From Nitrospirota bacterium (GTDB taxonomy: Bacteria; Nitrospirota; Nitrospiria; Nitrospirales; UBA8639): a DNA stretch of 33,374 nt. Numbering within the stretch: the first letter of the stretch is position 1; each line of letters opens with the position of its first letter. The stretch is taken from contig QIMB01000219.1 of the NCBI GenBank assembly GCA_003233615.1, positions 1 to 33,374 on the forward strand. The letters run 5' to 3'. A program made the translations under genes and the position numbers. Of the stretch, positions 9,306 through 19,230 are shown one piece after another. The notes beneath the pieces were generated by a model. That model ran no database searches. It was not told the DNA's origin and saw nothing but the letters and a program-made list of their open reading frames with translations.

Positions 9306-10499
9306 TTATTTCCGTTTGGAAAAGATCTCAGAAAGGACGGACAATAACCGATCAATTTGGGCGTTGCTGATAATGAAAGGAGGCATGAATCGGAGGACGC
9401 GCCCCATTGTGCAATTAATAAGCACGCGTCGCTCAAGGCATTCCATGACAATGGGTTTTCCGTCGATAGATAAATCCAGGCCTTGCAAGAGACCCATGCC
9501 CCGAGTTTCCTGAATACACGAAAATTGTTGAGAGAGTGTGGCTAAACATTTTGCTAAATACTCACCAGCAGCGCGACCTTGTTCCAGTTTTCCGCCTTCG
9601 ATAAGCAGGTCCAACACTTTCAATGCTGCAGCACAAGCCAGAGGATTGCCGCCAAACGTGGAGGCATGGGTGCCGGGCTCAAAAGCCGCTGCTACGGTGT
9701 CTGTGGCTAGGCAAGCTCCAATCGGGATTCCGCCTCCGAGGCCTTTGGCCAGAGTCATGATATCTGGTTGAATGCCAAATTGCTCATAGGCAAAGAGAGT
9801 TCCAGTTCGTCCCATGCCCGTTTGGACTTCGTCAAAAATCAGTAGAATTTTTCGTTCGGTGCATAGCCGTCGAATATTCTTCATATAATGAACATCGGGA
9901 ACGATCACGCCACCTTCAGCCTGAATGGGTTCGAGCATAATGGCTGCGGTTTGTGGTGTCAGAGCCGCTTCTATTTTGTCTAGATCATTGAAGGTGGTGT
10001 ATCGAAACCCTGGAACTAGCGGGCCAAACCCTTCTTGTAAGGCGGGTTGCCCAGTGGCTGTGAGGCTTGCCAAAGTCCGTCCATGGAAGGACCCCAGCAT
10101 TGTCAGAATTTCGATCCGTTCTGGCCCGAAGGTCTTGATTGAATAGCGCCTTGCCAACTTTATGGCAGCCTCATTGGCTTCTGTGCCGCTATTGCAAAGG
10201 AAGACCTTGTCGGCAAAGGAATGTCTGACTAAGCGTTCAGCCAGTTGCGTTTGTGGTTCGGTATAAAACAGATTGGATGTATGGATGAGTTGTCGGGCTT
10301 GTCGAGATATTGCTTCGACAATATCTGGATGGGCATGCCCCAAGATATTCACGGCAATACCAGCCACACAGTCCAAATATTCTCGACCTTCGGCGTCATA
10401 CACCAGACACCCTTGGCCTCGTTCAATAACCAGAGAGAGGCGGGCATAGGTATTCATCAAATACCGTGCTGAGTTTTCTTGAATGTCAGTGGCAATCAT
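9306..10499 (-). CDS. argD: Acetylornithine aminotransferase
   Basis: Class-III aminotransferase: FCNSGTEANEAAIKLAR-like, FDEVQTGMGRTG, LAKGLGGGIPIGA, HASTFGGNPLACAAA. Confidence 0.93.
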   Translation of the reverse strand: MIATDIQENSARYLMNTYARLSLVIERGQGCLVYDAEGREYLDCVAGIAVNILGHAHPDIVEAISRQARQLIHTSNLFYTEPQTQLAERLVRHSFADKVFLCNSGTEANEAAIKLARRYSIKTFGPERIEILTMLGSFHGRTLASLTATGQPALQEGFGPLVPGFRYTTFNDLDKIEAALTPQTAAIMLEPIQAEGGVIVPDVHYMKNIRRLCTERKILLIFDEVQTGMGRTGTLFAYEQFGIQPDIMTLAKGLGGGIPIGACLATDTVAAAFEPGTHASTFGGNPLACAAALKVLDLLIEGGKLEQGRAAGEYLAKCLATLSQQFSCIQETRGMGLLQGLDLSIDGKPIVMECLERRVLINCTMGRVLRFMPPFIISNAQIDRLLSVLSEIFSKRK

Positions 10500-10668
10500 T
10501 TTTTAAAAACCCGCGTGAATACAGGCGAATTTATCATATGACTTCATCTATTCGCAATTAGGCCATAACGAGGAAATCCGAATGCTTCATGCGCAGGACA
10601 AGCCATGAACGAGGCAGGCGACTTTAAGTGGATGTGACAGAGACCAGGTGAGAATAAAGAAACGGGTG

Positions 10669-11529
10669 TTAGGTCGGGCTGTCTACTTGTCGACGAAGAT
10701 CGTAGGCCATGCCGAGTTTGCTTAGCGTCCAGATCAGCCATTTCGATGGATCGAAATTATACCATCGGACGCCATTGCGATAATCGCCTTGATACATATG
10801 ATGATAGTTGTGGTACCCCTCACCAAATGTGAGTAAAGAAATCCACCAACTATCTCGACTTGAATTGGATGTGCCATGAGGCTGATCGCCCCAAATGTGA
10901 CAGATTGAATTAATGAAGAACGTGGAGTTTAAGACAAAGAACGTGCGTGCCAAACCTGCTAAGAGAAAGCAGCCAATTCCACCCATCAACCCGTTGTACA
11001 AGAGCCCTACGAAAAATGGAAGGAACAAGCCAGTTAAAACAATCGGAAGGTAATACCGGTCTTGCCACACGATCAATGGATCTTGTAAAAGGCGAGTCTG
11101 GTATTTGGCATCACGGTTAGGATCTTTCCAAAATATCCACCCACAATGGCTATGCCAAAATCCTAGCGTCGCGTTATACGGATCTTCTTTTGTGTCACAC
11201 CGAGCATGGTGCCTGATATGATCTCCGCACCATCGTAACGCAGAGTTTTCCAAAGCCATGCCCCCGGCAAGTAAAAAAGCCATTTTTACCCAATTGTGGC
11301 ATTTGAAACTCCTATGGGTGAGCAACCGATGATAGCCTACCGTAATACCAAGTCCGGTAATCATGTACAGGGTAACAAACATTGTCCAATCGACCCACGT
11401 GAAATCGTAGTAAAAGGTATATACTGGTAGTGCGATGATTGTCGCTAGCACGATTAATCCGAACAGGAACATTGTGGCGTAGTCTCGTTGAGGTGTGCCT
11501 GCTTTAGAGGGGTCTATGGTTCTTGACAT
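10669..11529 (-). CDS. Acyl-CoA / fatty acid desaturase
   Basis: Three His boxes: HRLLTH, HIRHH, HNYHH; several hydrophobic segments. Confidence 0.9.
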   Translation of the reverse strand: MSRTIDPSKAGTPQRDYATMFLFGLIVLATIIALPVYTFYYDFTWVDWTMFVTLYMITGLGITVGYHRLLTHRSFKCHNWVKMAFLLAGGMALENSALRWCGDHIRHHARCDTKEDPYNATLGFWHSHCGWIFWKDPNRDAKYQTRLLQDPLIVWQDRYYLPIVLTGLFLPFFVGLLYNGLMGGIGCFLLAGLARTFFVLNSTFFINSICHIWGDQPHGTSNSSRDSWWISLLTFGEGYHNYHHMYQGDYRNGVRWYNFDPSKWLIWTLSKLGMAYDLRRQVDSPT

Positions 11530-11856
11530 GGCGGCAATGTCCTTATGTATGTCTCACCTATGCAGGATATTCATCCTACAAAGATGCATGATCCATTAAT
11601 GGGGGATCAGTGAATCAAAAAACATTTAATAATGGTGGCTCTTTTACTGAAAAGTGGGTTGCTAATATAGATATTCACAGGTTGAGGCCTGCTTGTAAAA
11701 AGAGCTGGATGAGGATACACGCTAGCACGCTCTATGTAAAGAGGATGGCAATAGCCCCAACTCTGCTTCTTCTCAACAGCTTACCAGAATTATGCGAAAA
11801 ATCTAGTCGGTCGTTTGATCGCCTTCCTTGAGTGGAAAGCGATCAAACACATAGGG

Positions 11857-13266
11857 TCAATATTTGTAGGTATCCTCTTTGAACGGACCGTCTGTAGATA
11901 CGTGAATGTAATCAGCCTGTGTTTTGGTCAGCTTGGTTATGACACCCCCAAAGCCACGGACCATATGTGCTGCCACTTCTTCGTCCAGAATCTTAGGAAG
12001 AACTTGGACTGTCGGAGTTTTTGATTCCGCTTTGTCAGCATATTTCCGTTCATACAAATGAATTTGAGCCAAAACTTGATTGGCAAATGACCCATCCATA
12101 ATCCGTGAAGGGTGTCCTGTCGCGTTGCCCAAGTTGACCAGTCGTCCTTCGGACAACAGGATCAGGTAATCGTTAGACGATTTATCTCTATATATTTTAT
12201 GCACTTGAGGTTTAATTTCTTCCCATTCCCAATTTTTACGGGTATAGGCTGTATCGATTTCATTGTCGAAGTGGCCGATATTGCAGACAACCGCGCCACA
12301 TTTTAACGCACGCAACATTGCGGAATCGCAGACGTTAAAATTTCCGGTGGTCGTGACAACTAAATCGGTGTTGCTCAGGAGGGTGGTATTGGTATCTTCG
12401 ACTTTTCCAGTATTGATCCCGTCATTGTAGGGTGAGACGACTTCGAACCCATCCATACAGGCTTGCATGGCACAAATCGGATCGATTTCAGAAATTTTGA
12501 CAATCATGCCTTCTTGTCGAAGTGATTGGGCGGATCCTTTTCCGACATCTCCATAGCCAATAACTAAGGCTTTTTTCCCGGACAGCAAATGATCGGTTCC
12601 ACGTTTGATGGCATCATTTAAGCTGTGCCGACAGCCGTATTTATTGTCATTTTTAGATTTGGTGACAGAGTCATTCACATTAATGGCCGGAATTTTTAAT
12701 GTGCCTTTTTTCAACATTTCCTGCAATCGATGAACGCCGGTTGTTGTCTCTTCCGTCACGCCATGGATGCGATCCAGCATGGCTGGAAATTTTTCATGAA
12801 GCATGAGGGTCAGATCACCACCATCATCCAGAATCATGTTGGCATCCCAGGGCTTGCCATCTTTTAAGATGGTCTGCTCTAGACACCATTCATATTCTTC
12901 TTCCGTTTCTCCCTTCCAGGCATAGACTGGAATGCCTTTGGCTGCGATGGCCGCCGCAGCATGATCTTGCGTCGAAAAGATATTGCAGGATGACCAACGT
13001 ACTTCCGCTCCCAGTTCAAGCAGCGTTTCAATTAACACGCCTGTCTGGATGGTCATGTGAATACAGCCCAAAATTTTGGCGCCTTTCAGAGGTTGTAAGA
13101 TTCGAAATTTTTCACGGAGAGCCATCAATGCCGGCATTTCCGTTTCTGCAATTTGCAGTTCTTTCCGCCCCCAGGTCGCTAAATTGATATCAGTAACTTT
13201 ATAATCTTGTGTCGTAGTTCCCAATGTGTTCTCCTCGGTTTGTCGATGTTTTTCCCATATATCCAA
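11857..13266 (-). CDS. ahcY: Adenosylhomocysteinase
   Basis: [58 protein letters not shown] motifs; true start may be a downstream alternative codon (…[12 protein letters not shown]). Confidence 0.95.
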   Translation of the reverse strand: MDIWEKHRQTEENTLGTTTQDYKVTDINLATWGRKELQIAETEMPALMALREKFRILQPLKGAKILGCIHMTIQTGVLIETLLELGAEVRWSSCNIFSTQDHAAAAIAAKGIPVYAWKGETEEEYEWCLEQTILKDGKPWDANMILDDGGDLTLMLHEKFPAMLDRIHGVTEETTTGVHRLQEMLKKGTLKIPAINVNDSVTKSKNDNKYGCRHSLNDAIKRGTDHLLSGKKALVIGYGDVGKGSAQSLRQEGMIVKISEIDPICAMQACMDGFEVVSPYNDGINTGKVEDTNTTLLSNTDLVVTTTGNFNVCDSAMLRALKCGAVVCNIGHFDNEIDTAYTRKNWEWEEIKPQVHKIYRDKSSNDYLILLSEGRLVNLGNATGHPSRIMDGSFANQVLAQIHLYERKYADKAESKTPTVQVLPKILDEEVAAHMVRGFGGVITKLTKTQADYIHVSTDGPFKEDTYKY

Positions 13267-13340
13267 TACGCCATCTTGATACAGAGAAGACGATGTTGTT
13301 TTCCCAGCATTAAGGTGGTCTGTACCAGTTTTCAGGGAAA

Positions 13341-14492
13341 TTATATCTTAGCTTCTCGTCGTAATAATGCCGCTTTGTCCGTTTTTTCCCAGGTGAAACC
13401 AGGTTCATTTCGTCCAAAATGACCATAGGCCGCTGTTTGTAAGTAGATGGGGCGTCGTAATTTGAGGTGGTCAATAATGCCCTTAGGTGATAAGGAGAAA
13501 TGTTTGCGCACTAATTTTTCTATGCGTTCCACATCCAATTTTTCAGTGCCTTTGGTGTCAACGAGAACTGAGACTGGCTCTGCCACGCCAATAGCATAGG
13601 CCAATTGCACCTCACATTTGTCTGCTATTTGAGCGGCAATGATATTTTTGGCAATGTACCTGGCCATGTATGAAGCTGATCGATCCACCTTGCTTGGGTC
13701 TTTCCCTGAAAATGCGCCCCCTCCATGACTGCTTGCTCCACCATAGGTGTCCACAATAATTTTGCGTCCAGTCAAGCCCGCGTCTCCCATGGGACCACCC
13801 ACAACAAAGCGTCCCGTCGGATTGATGTGGAACGTGGTGTTTTTAGGATTGAACAGCTTCTTGGGCATGACAGGAATAATGACTTTTTCCATGATGTCTT
13901 TTTCAATTTTTTTGGAGGTGACTGCGTCACTATGTTGTGTGGAGACCACAATCGTATCAATCCGAACTGGTAAGCCATTTTTATATTCAATGGTGACCTG
14001 TGCCTTGCCGTCTGGCCTGACCCAATTCAAAATGCCTTTTTTCCGTACCTCAGCCAATCGCCGAGTGAGTCGGTGGGCGAGAATAATGGGCATAGGCATC
14101 AGCTCTGTTGTTTCATTGGATGCATAGCCAAACATCAAGCCTTGATCCCCTGCGCCACCGGTATCGACGCCCATGGCAATATCCCCGGATTGCGCATCGA
14201 TCGAAGTTAGGACTGAACAGGTTCGATGATCAAATCCCCATGTGGCATCGCTATACCCGACGCCTTTAATGACTTCTCGAATAATATCAGGGATTTCAAC
14301 ATAGGCTTTAGTTGTAATCTCTCCGGCAACCATGGCGAGCCCAGTCGTGATGAGCGTTTCGCAGGCCACGCGGCAGTTTTTATCCTTTGCCATAATGGCA
14401 TCCAAAATTCCATCAGAAATTTGATCGGCAATTTTATCTGGATGTCCCTCAGTGACTGATTCCGATGTGAACAGATAACTGGATTTTCTCAT
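13341..14492 (-). CDS. metK: S-adenosylmethionine synthetase
   Basis: [48 protein letters not shown] motifs. Confidence 0.97.
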   Translation of the reverse strand: MRKSSYLFTSESVTEGHPDKIADQISDGILDAIMAKDKNCRVACETLITTGLAMVAGEITTKAYVEIPDIIREVIKGVGYSDATWGFDHRTCSVLTSIDAQSGDIAMGVDTGGAGDQGLMFGYASNETTELMPMPIILAHRLTRRLAEVRKKGILNWVRPDGKAQVTIEYKNGLPVRIDTIVVSTQHSDAVTSKKIEKDIMEKVIIPVMPKKLFNPKNTTFHINPTGRFVVGGPMGDAGLTGRKIIVDTYGGASSHGGGAFSGKDPSKVDRSASYMARYIAKNIIAAQIADKCEVQLAYAIGVAEPVSVLVDTKGTEKLDVERIEKLVRKHFSLSPKGIIDHLKLRRPIYLQTAAYGHFGRNEPGFTWEKTDKAALLRREAKI

Positions 14493-15126
14493 TGAATCCC
14501 CCTACTTATAGGTTGAGCCTCTTGCTCCTCTCGGACCAGGACCCTAAGTGAATAATGCAAAAGCAAAACCCTTACTATACGGCAAGGTAAGGCCTTAGTG
14601 CAAAATTATGAGAACACCTGACTGATTTTTTCGATGAGACGCAATAGAATCAAAGGGAATGCTGTTCTTAGGTTTCTCGGACACACGCGAAAAAACTTGA
14701 ACATGATAGGTGAAATTCTTGGAATAGTACGATCGACGTTTTTATTGATATTGAAGAAATAGAGATTGTTCCTAATCTGAACATTTAATGCTGAGTACAA
14801 TGGGTCTTCATCTTTCTCCTATAAGCTGCGAGCTTGCGTAAAAACTCCAGAAAAAATATAGATTTATATACTTAGGTATTTCATGCATGATTGTCGCGCG
14901 ATTCCTAATTTTTTTGCGTCAAAACTAGTTGAAAAATCGATGATTTACTCAATAGCATTTCAGGGTTTCATATGGTAAGTCTGGCTTGCGTAACGGAAAT
15001 TCAGGGTGGTAAGATCCGCTGTTGTTTTATGGAGAAATACTGGGTATGTAGGCGGAATTCCCTATCGTAAAGGCGTGCGATGTATTGTCGCTTTTTTCTG
15101 GGGAATTTCGATAAGGAGGCTTGTGA

Positions 15127-17217
15127 ATGTATAAAACGATATATGTCCCGGTCGATAATTCTGACCATTCAAATATGGCCGTTGAGCTGGGAGTCCAATT
15201 TGCCAAGGTGTTTGGATCAAAAATCGTGGGCAGTCATGTGTATGCCGCGAAGATGCATGATAAACGATTCAAGCAAATGGAAGCCGGGCTTCCAGAGGAA
15301 TATCATGATGAAAAGGAGTTAGATCGGCAACGGCAAATCCATGATTCTCTTATTACTCGAGGTCTTCAAATCATAACCGATTCGTATTTGGATTTTGTCG
15401 GTGAAAAATGTGCCGAAGCCAATATCCCGCTTGAGCGGCGTTCGCTGGAAGGCCGCAATTGGAAAGTGCTCGCCGAAGATATTACAAACAATGGTTATGA
15501 TCTGACAATTATGGGGGCTTTGGGTGTTGGGGCGGTTAAAGACTCCGTTATTGGAAGTAACACTGAACGAGTTCTTCGTCGAGTACGGACTTCCGATATG
15601 TTTATTGTCAAAGAGACCAAGCCCTCAGAGGGTGGGAAAATTGTCGTCGCGGTGGATGGCAGTCCTCATTCTTTTGGCGGTCTAAAAACAGCCTTGGCTT
15701 TGGGTAAAGCGTTTAACAAGCCTGTCGAAGCCATTTCTGCATTTGATCCCTATTTCCACTATGCCGCCTTCCATAGCATTTCCGGTGTCTTGAATGAAGA
15801 AGCGGGGAAGGTTTTTCGGTTTAAAGAACAAGAAAAACTGCATGAAGAAGTGATTGATAGTGGGTTAGCGAAAATCTACCAATCGCATCTTGATGTGTCC
15901 CGTGATGTGGCTCAGGATGAAGGGGCTGATATCAAGACCACCCTCCTGGACGGCAAGGCGTTTGAGAAGGTCATTCAATATGTTCGCAAAGAGCAGCCGT
16001 GGCTCCTCATCGTCGGGAGAATTGGTGTACATAGTGATGAGGATATGGACATCGGTAGCAACACCGAAAATCTCTTGCGGGCTGCTTCATGCAACATCTT
16101 GATCTCCAATCGAAAATTTGTGCCGCCCATTGATGTCCAAGCGGAATACACGATTGCTTGGACGGAAGAGGCCTTACGACGAATGGAGAAAATTCCGATT
16201 TTTGCGCGTGGTGTCGCGAAGACGGCCATTCATCGCTATGCCATTGAAAAAGGTCATACCATCATTAGTAATACTATTATCGATGAGGCCGTGGGAGATA
16301 TTCTTCCGAAGGGTGCCATGGATGCCATGAAAACGCTTGGTGGAACCTTGGATGCTGCAGGTGTGGATCGTAATGCCATGCAAGCTGATGATCAGGTGGC
16401 TCAAGATATCATGGGATCAAAAATGAGTAACATGATGTCTCATGTGGTTGAAGAGAAGCCAGCAACAGGGACCCCTTTGAGTCCTGGGAATCAAAACTAT
16501 TTGGATCGAATGTCACGAGATTATTATGTTTGTGGTGGGTGTGGTTATATTGGAAAAGGATCTCACCCGGTTTTATGTCCAGTTTGTGGCTTAGACGGCG
16601 CACAATTTAAACAAGTGGATAAATCCATTTTTGATGCGGCGGCTAAGGCGGAAGGTGGCCTAGAAACAGAGGTGGCATACGACGATATTCCCATGCAATG
16701 GACGAAAGATGCACGAGAAGCTATTCGTGCTGTCCCTGCTGGTTTTCAGAGGCGTCGAGCAAAAGCGAAAATTGAAAAGACGTCCAGGAAATTAGGCATG
16801 ACCACCATTACGTTGGAATATGCGGCTCCGATGATTCAAGAGGCCGCCGATGAAGACTATACCCCAATCTTTGCTAATAAAACGGCTGAGGATGTTTCGG
16901 GTTCTGACTCCAAGCATGATGCAGCTCCTGAGATCAAAGATCTTGATCCCTATACTTGGGAGCCTGACGCTATTACACGTCTTGAACGCGCTCCTGCGGG
17001 TTTCATGCGAGATTGTACAAAAGCGTTAATCATCAAGCATGCCGTAAAAATTGGGACAACGACTATTTCCCTTGATGTGGCAAACCAAGGTATTGAGGCT
17101 GCCAAAGAAACCATGGAAGAAGTCATGAAAACCGGAAACGTCAAAGATCTTATTGCTCAATTAACTGGTCCTGGGGCTTCCTCAAAATCTCAATCCGGAG
17201 CGGGGCAAAATGGGTAA
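15127..17217 (+). CDS. Multidomain protein: two USP domains, PCP_red-like, rubredoxin-like knuckle, PCP_red-like x2
   Basis: USP-1 MYKTIYVPVDNSDHSNMAVELG...GALGVGAVKDSVIGSNTERVLRRV; USP-2 GGKIVVAVDGSPHSFGGLKTAL...GSNTENLLRAASCNILI; YVCGGCGYIGKGSHPVLCPVCG; three W(T/E)xxAxxxxxxxPxxxxR motifs. Confidence 0.85.
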   Translation: MYKTIYVPVDNSDHSNMAVELGVQFAKVFGSKIVGSHVYAAKMHDKRFKQMEAGLPEEYHDEKELDRQRQIHDSLITRGLQIITDSYLDFVGEKCAEANIPLERRSLEGRNWKVLAEDITNNGYDLTIMGALGVGAVKDSVIGSNTERVLRRVRTSDMFIVKETKPSEGGKIVVAVDGSPHSFGGLKTALALGKAFNKPVEAISAFDPYFHYAAFHSISGVLNEEAGKVFRFKEQEKLHEEVIDSGLAKIYQSHLDVSRDVAQDEGADIKTTLLDGKAFEKVIQYVRKEQPWLLIVGRIGVHSDEDMDIGSNTENLLRAASCNILISNRKFVPPIDVQAEYTIAWTEEALRRMEKIPIFARGVAKTAIHRYAIEKGHTIISNTIIDEAVGDILPKGAMDAMKTLGGTLDAAGVDRNAMQADDQVAQDIMGSKMSNMMSHVVEEKPATGTPLSPGNQNYLDRMSRDYYVCGGCGYIGKGSHPVLCPVCGLDGAQFKQVDKSIFDAAAKAEGGLETEVAYDDIPMQWTKDAREAIRAVPAGFQRRRAKAKIEKTSRKLGMTTITLEYAAPMIQEAADEDYTPIFANKTAEDVSGSDSKHDAAPEIKDLDPYTWEPDAITRLERAPAGFMRDCTKALIIKHAVKIGTTTISLDVANQGIEAAKETMEEVMKTGNVKDLIAQLTGPGASSKSQSGAGQNG

Positions 17218-18592
17218 GTCTCTTCCGGTTCTCAATTCTTTTTTCAATAGTTTGTCCTCGTTGGGTTCGAGTGCTGTCACGAAGTTTGAATCGTTGCGTT
17301 CGGGTACGGAAGGCCCTGGTGATGGTCGAACTGTAGATGATTTTAAGCCCTATTTGGTTGCCCTGAATCTTACTAAACGCTGTAATCTAAAATGTGATCA
17401 TTGTTATCTGGATGCGACGACCAAGCAGGGTGGTGGGGATGATGAACTCACCACCGAAGAATGTTGTCGTTTGATCGATCAGATTGCTGAAGTAAATCGT
17501 GGGAGTCTGCTTGTCATTACAGGTGGTGAACCGTTAGTTCGCCCGGATATCTTAGACATTGCCCGTCATGCAGTGAAGAATCAGTTTATGGTGGTCTTGG
17601 GTACAAATGGCATGTTGATTGACGATGACATGGCCAAAGAGCTGGTCGACATCGGAGTCATGGGGGTCGGCATTAGCATCGATTCCCTCGATCCAGCAAA
17701 ACACAATGCATTTCGTGGATTGGCAAAAGCCTGGGAGGGCGCACTCGCTGGTATCGAAGCCTGTAAGCGCAATGGATTACAGTTTCAAATTCATTTCAGT
17801 GCCCAACCCATGAATTATCAAGAATTGCCTGCCGTGATTGATTGGGCGCATGATCTTGGGGCCAAAGTGTTGAATGTCTTTTTCATGGTCTGCACGGGCC
17901 GCGGTGAAGAGCTTACCGATATTACACCAGAACAATACGAAGAGGTCCTGGGCTACTTGCTCGAATGTCAGGATAAATACCAAGATATGTTAGTGCGAGC
18001 TCGATGTGCGCCACATTTCAAGCGTCTCGCCTATGAAAAAGATCCGAATTCTCCAATCACAAAAGCCCAAGGTTATATGGGTGGTGGTTGCCTTGCGGGG
18101 ACCAATTATGCACGAGTGACTCCTAACGGCGACCTGACACCCTGTCCGTATATGCCGTTATCTGCAGGAAATATTCGGGATACCAGCTTTGTGGACTTGT
18201 GGGAGAATTCAGAGATTTTCAATTCCTTTCGGTATCCGCAGTTGAAAGGTAAATGCGGCGAGTGTGAATACAGCGAAATTTGCGGGGGGTGTCGAGCACG
18301 TCCTTACGTGGATCATGGGGATTGGATGGATGAAGACGAATGGTGCCTCTATACGCCCAAAGGTGGAGAAAAGATTCAGGTGGCGTTCAATGTGCCAGAG
18401 GCCTCATCAATTGAATGGGATGAGGCGTCAGCAGAACGACTCAATCGTATCCCGTATTTTCTACGAGCCATGGTGAAAAAAGGTGTGGAACGGCATGCCG
18501 TTGAACAGAACATACCGGTCGTCACCATTGAATTAATGGAAGAACTTCGCAAGCGACGGTTTGGCAACGAAAAACCGGTTTTTAAGTTCTAA
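17210..18592 (+). CDS. Radical SAM/SPASM protein (NirJ/AhbC/AhbD-like) with C-terminal PCP_red-like domain
   Basis: CNLKCDHC cluster motif, GGEPLVRPD, SPASM-like CxxC...CGECEYSEICGGCRARPY, C-terminal IEWDEASAERLNRIPYFLRAMVKKGVERHAVEQNIPVVTIELMEEL. Confidence 0.88.
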   Translation: MGKSLPVLNSFFNSLSSLGSSAVTKFESLRSGTEGPGDGRTVDDFKPYLVALNLTKRCNLKCDHCYLDATTKQGGGDDELTTEECCRLIDQIAEVNRGSLLVITGGEPLVRPDILDIARHAVKNQFMVVLGTNGMLIDDDMAKELVDIGVMGVGISIDSLDPAKHNAFRGLAKAWEGALAGIEACKRNGLQFQIHFSAQPMNYQELPAVIDWAHDLGAKVLNVFFMVCTGRGEELTDITPEQYEEVLGYLLECQDKYQDMLVRARCAPHFKRLAYEKDPNSPITKAQGYMGGGCLAGTNYARVTPNGDLTPCPYMPLSAGNIRDTSFVDLWENSEIFNSFRYPQLKGKCGECEYSEICGGCRARPYVDHGDWMDEDEWCLYTPKGGEKIQVAFNVPEASSIEWDEASAERLNRIPYFLRAMVKKGVERHAVEQNIPVVTIELMEELRKRRFGNEKPVFKF

Positions 18593-19119
18593 TGGAATCC
18601 CTCCTTGTGGTCCTCACCGACCTCAGTCAACTCATACCCATTTTAGTACATTGGTTACATCTCCTCTCTGCTGTCATATGGATTGGCGGTCTGGCTTTTC
18701 TGGTCATGGCGGTGACGCCGTGTCTGAAAACTGTTGTCCCTAAAGAGTTTATCAAGCCAATATCCGAAGCATTCTATCGACAATATAAGCGCGTTGTCGG
18801 GGTCTTGTTTGTGGTCATCCTTTTTACCGGTGGCCTGAATTTACACTACGTCAGTGAAGCGATGATCTTGGCGACTGGCGAAAGTGTGGCACATCACGCC
18901 AAGTATCTGATTATCTTTTTCATAAAACTGTTTTTAGTGCTTGTGATTCTCACTATTTTTCTCTATACCGTTATTTTTCAAAATGAGCCGACTGGAGACG
19001 AGGATCAAGAAGAATTGGAAGAAATGGCCATTGAGCCTGTGCCATTCCAGCGTGTGGCACTATGGGTGGGCGTGTTCATTATTCTCTGTGCTGCCGCGAT
19101 GAAACATCTTCATACCTAA
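18592..19119 (+). CDS. CopD/HemJ-like integral membrane protein
   Basis: Four hydrophobic segments, VHWLHLLSAVIWIGGLAFL and YKRVVGVLFVVILFTGGLNL motifs, HHAKYLIIFFIKLFLV; ATG overlaps the previous stop (TAATG). Confidence 0.7.
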   Translation: MESLLVVLTDLSQLIPILVHWLHLLSAVIWIGGLAFLVMAVTPCLKTVVPKEFIKPISEAFYRQYKRVVGVLFVVILFTGGLNLHYVSEAMILATGESVAHHAKYLIIFFIKLFLVLVILTIFLYTVIFQNEPTGDEDQEELEEMAIEPVPFQRVALWVGVFIILCAAAMKHLHT

Positions 19120-19230
19120 TAGAGATGGTGCTCAAATAACTACGGGCTGGAGATGTATCCTTCCCTCTTTTCCCTTTATTTCAGATTCATCTCATTCCCT
19201 AAAAATAGACAACTCAGAAAGGAATAGACC

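Noticed and set aside
11610-11831. 73-aa ORF between the desaturase and ahcY
   Set aside because: No domain, no convincing RBS, composition of intergenic sequence.
14493-14600. Possible SAM/SAH riboswitch upstream of metK
   Set aside because: Some G/C-rich pairing (CCTGGTCCGAGAGGAGCAAGAGGCTCAACC) but I could not match a known SAM or SAH riboswitch core by eye; an Infernal/Rfam search would be decisive.
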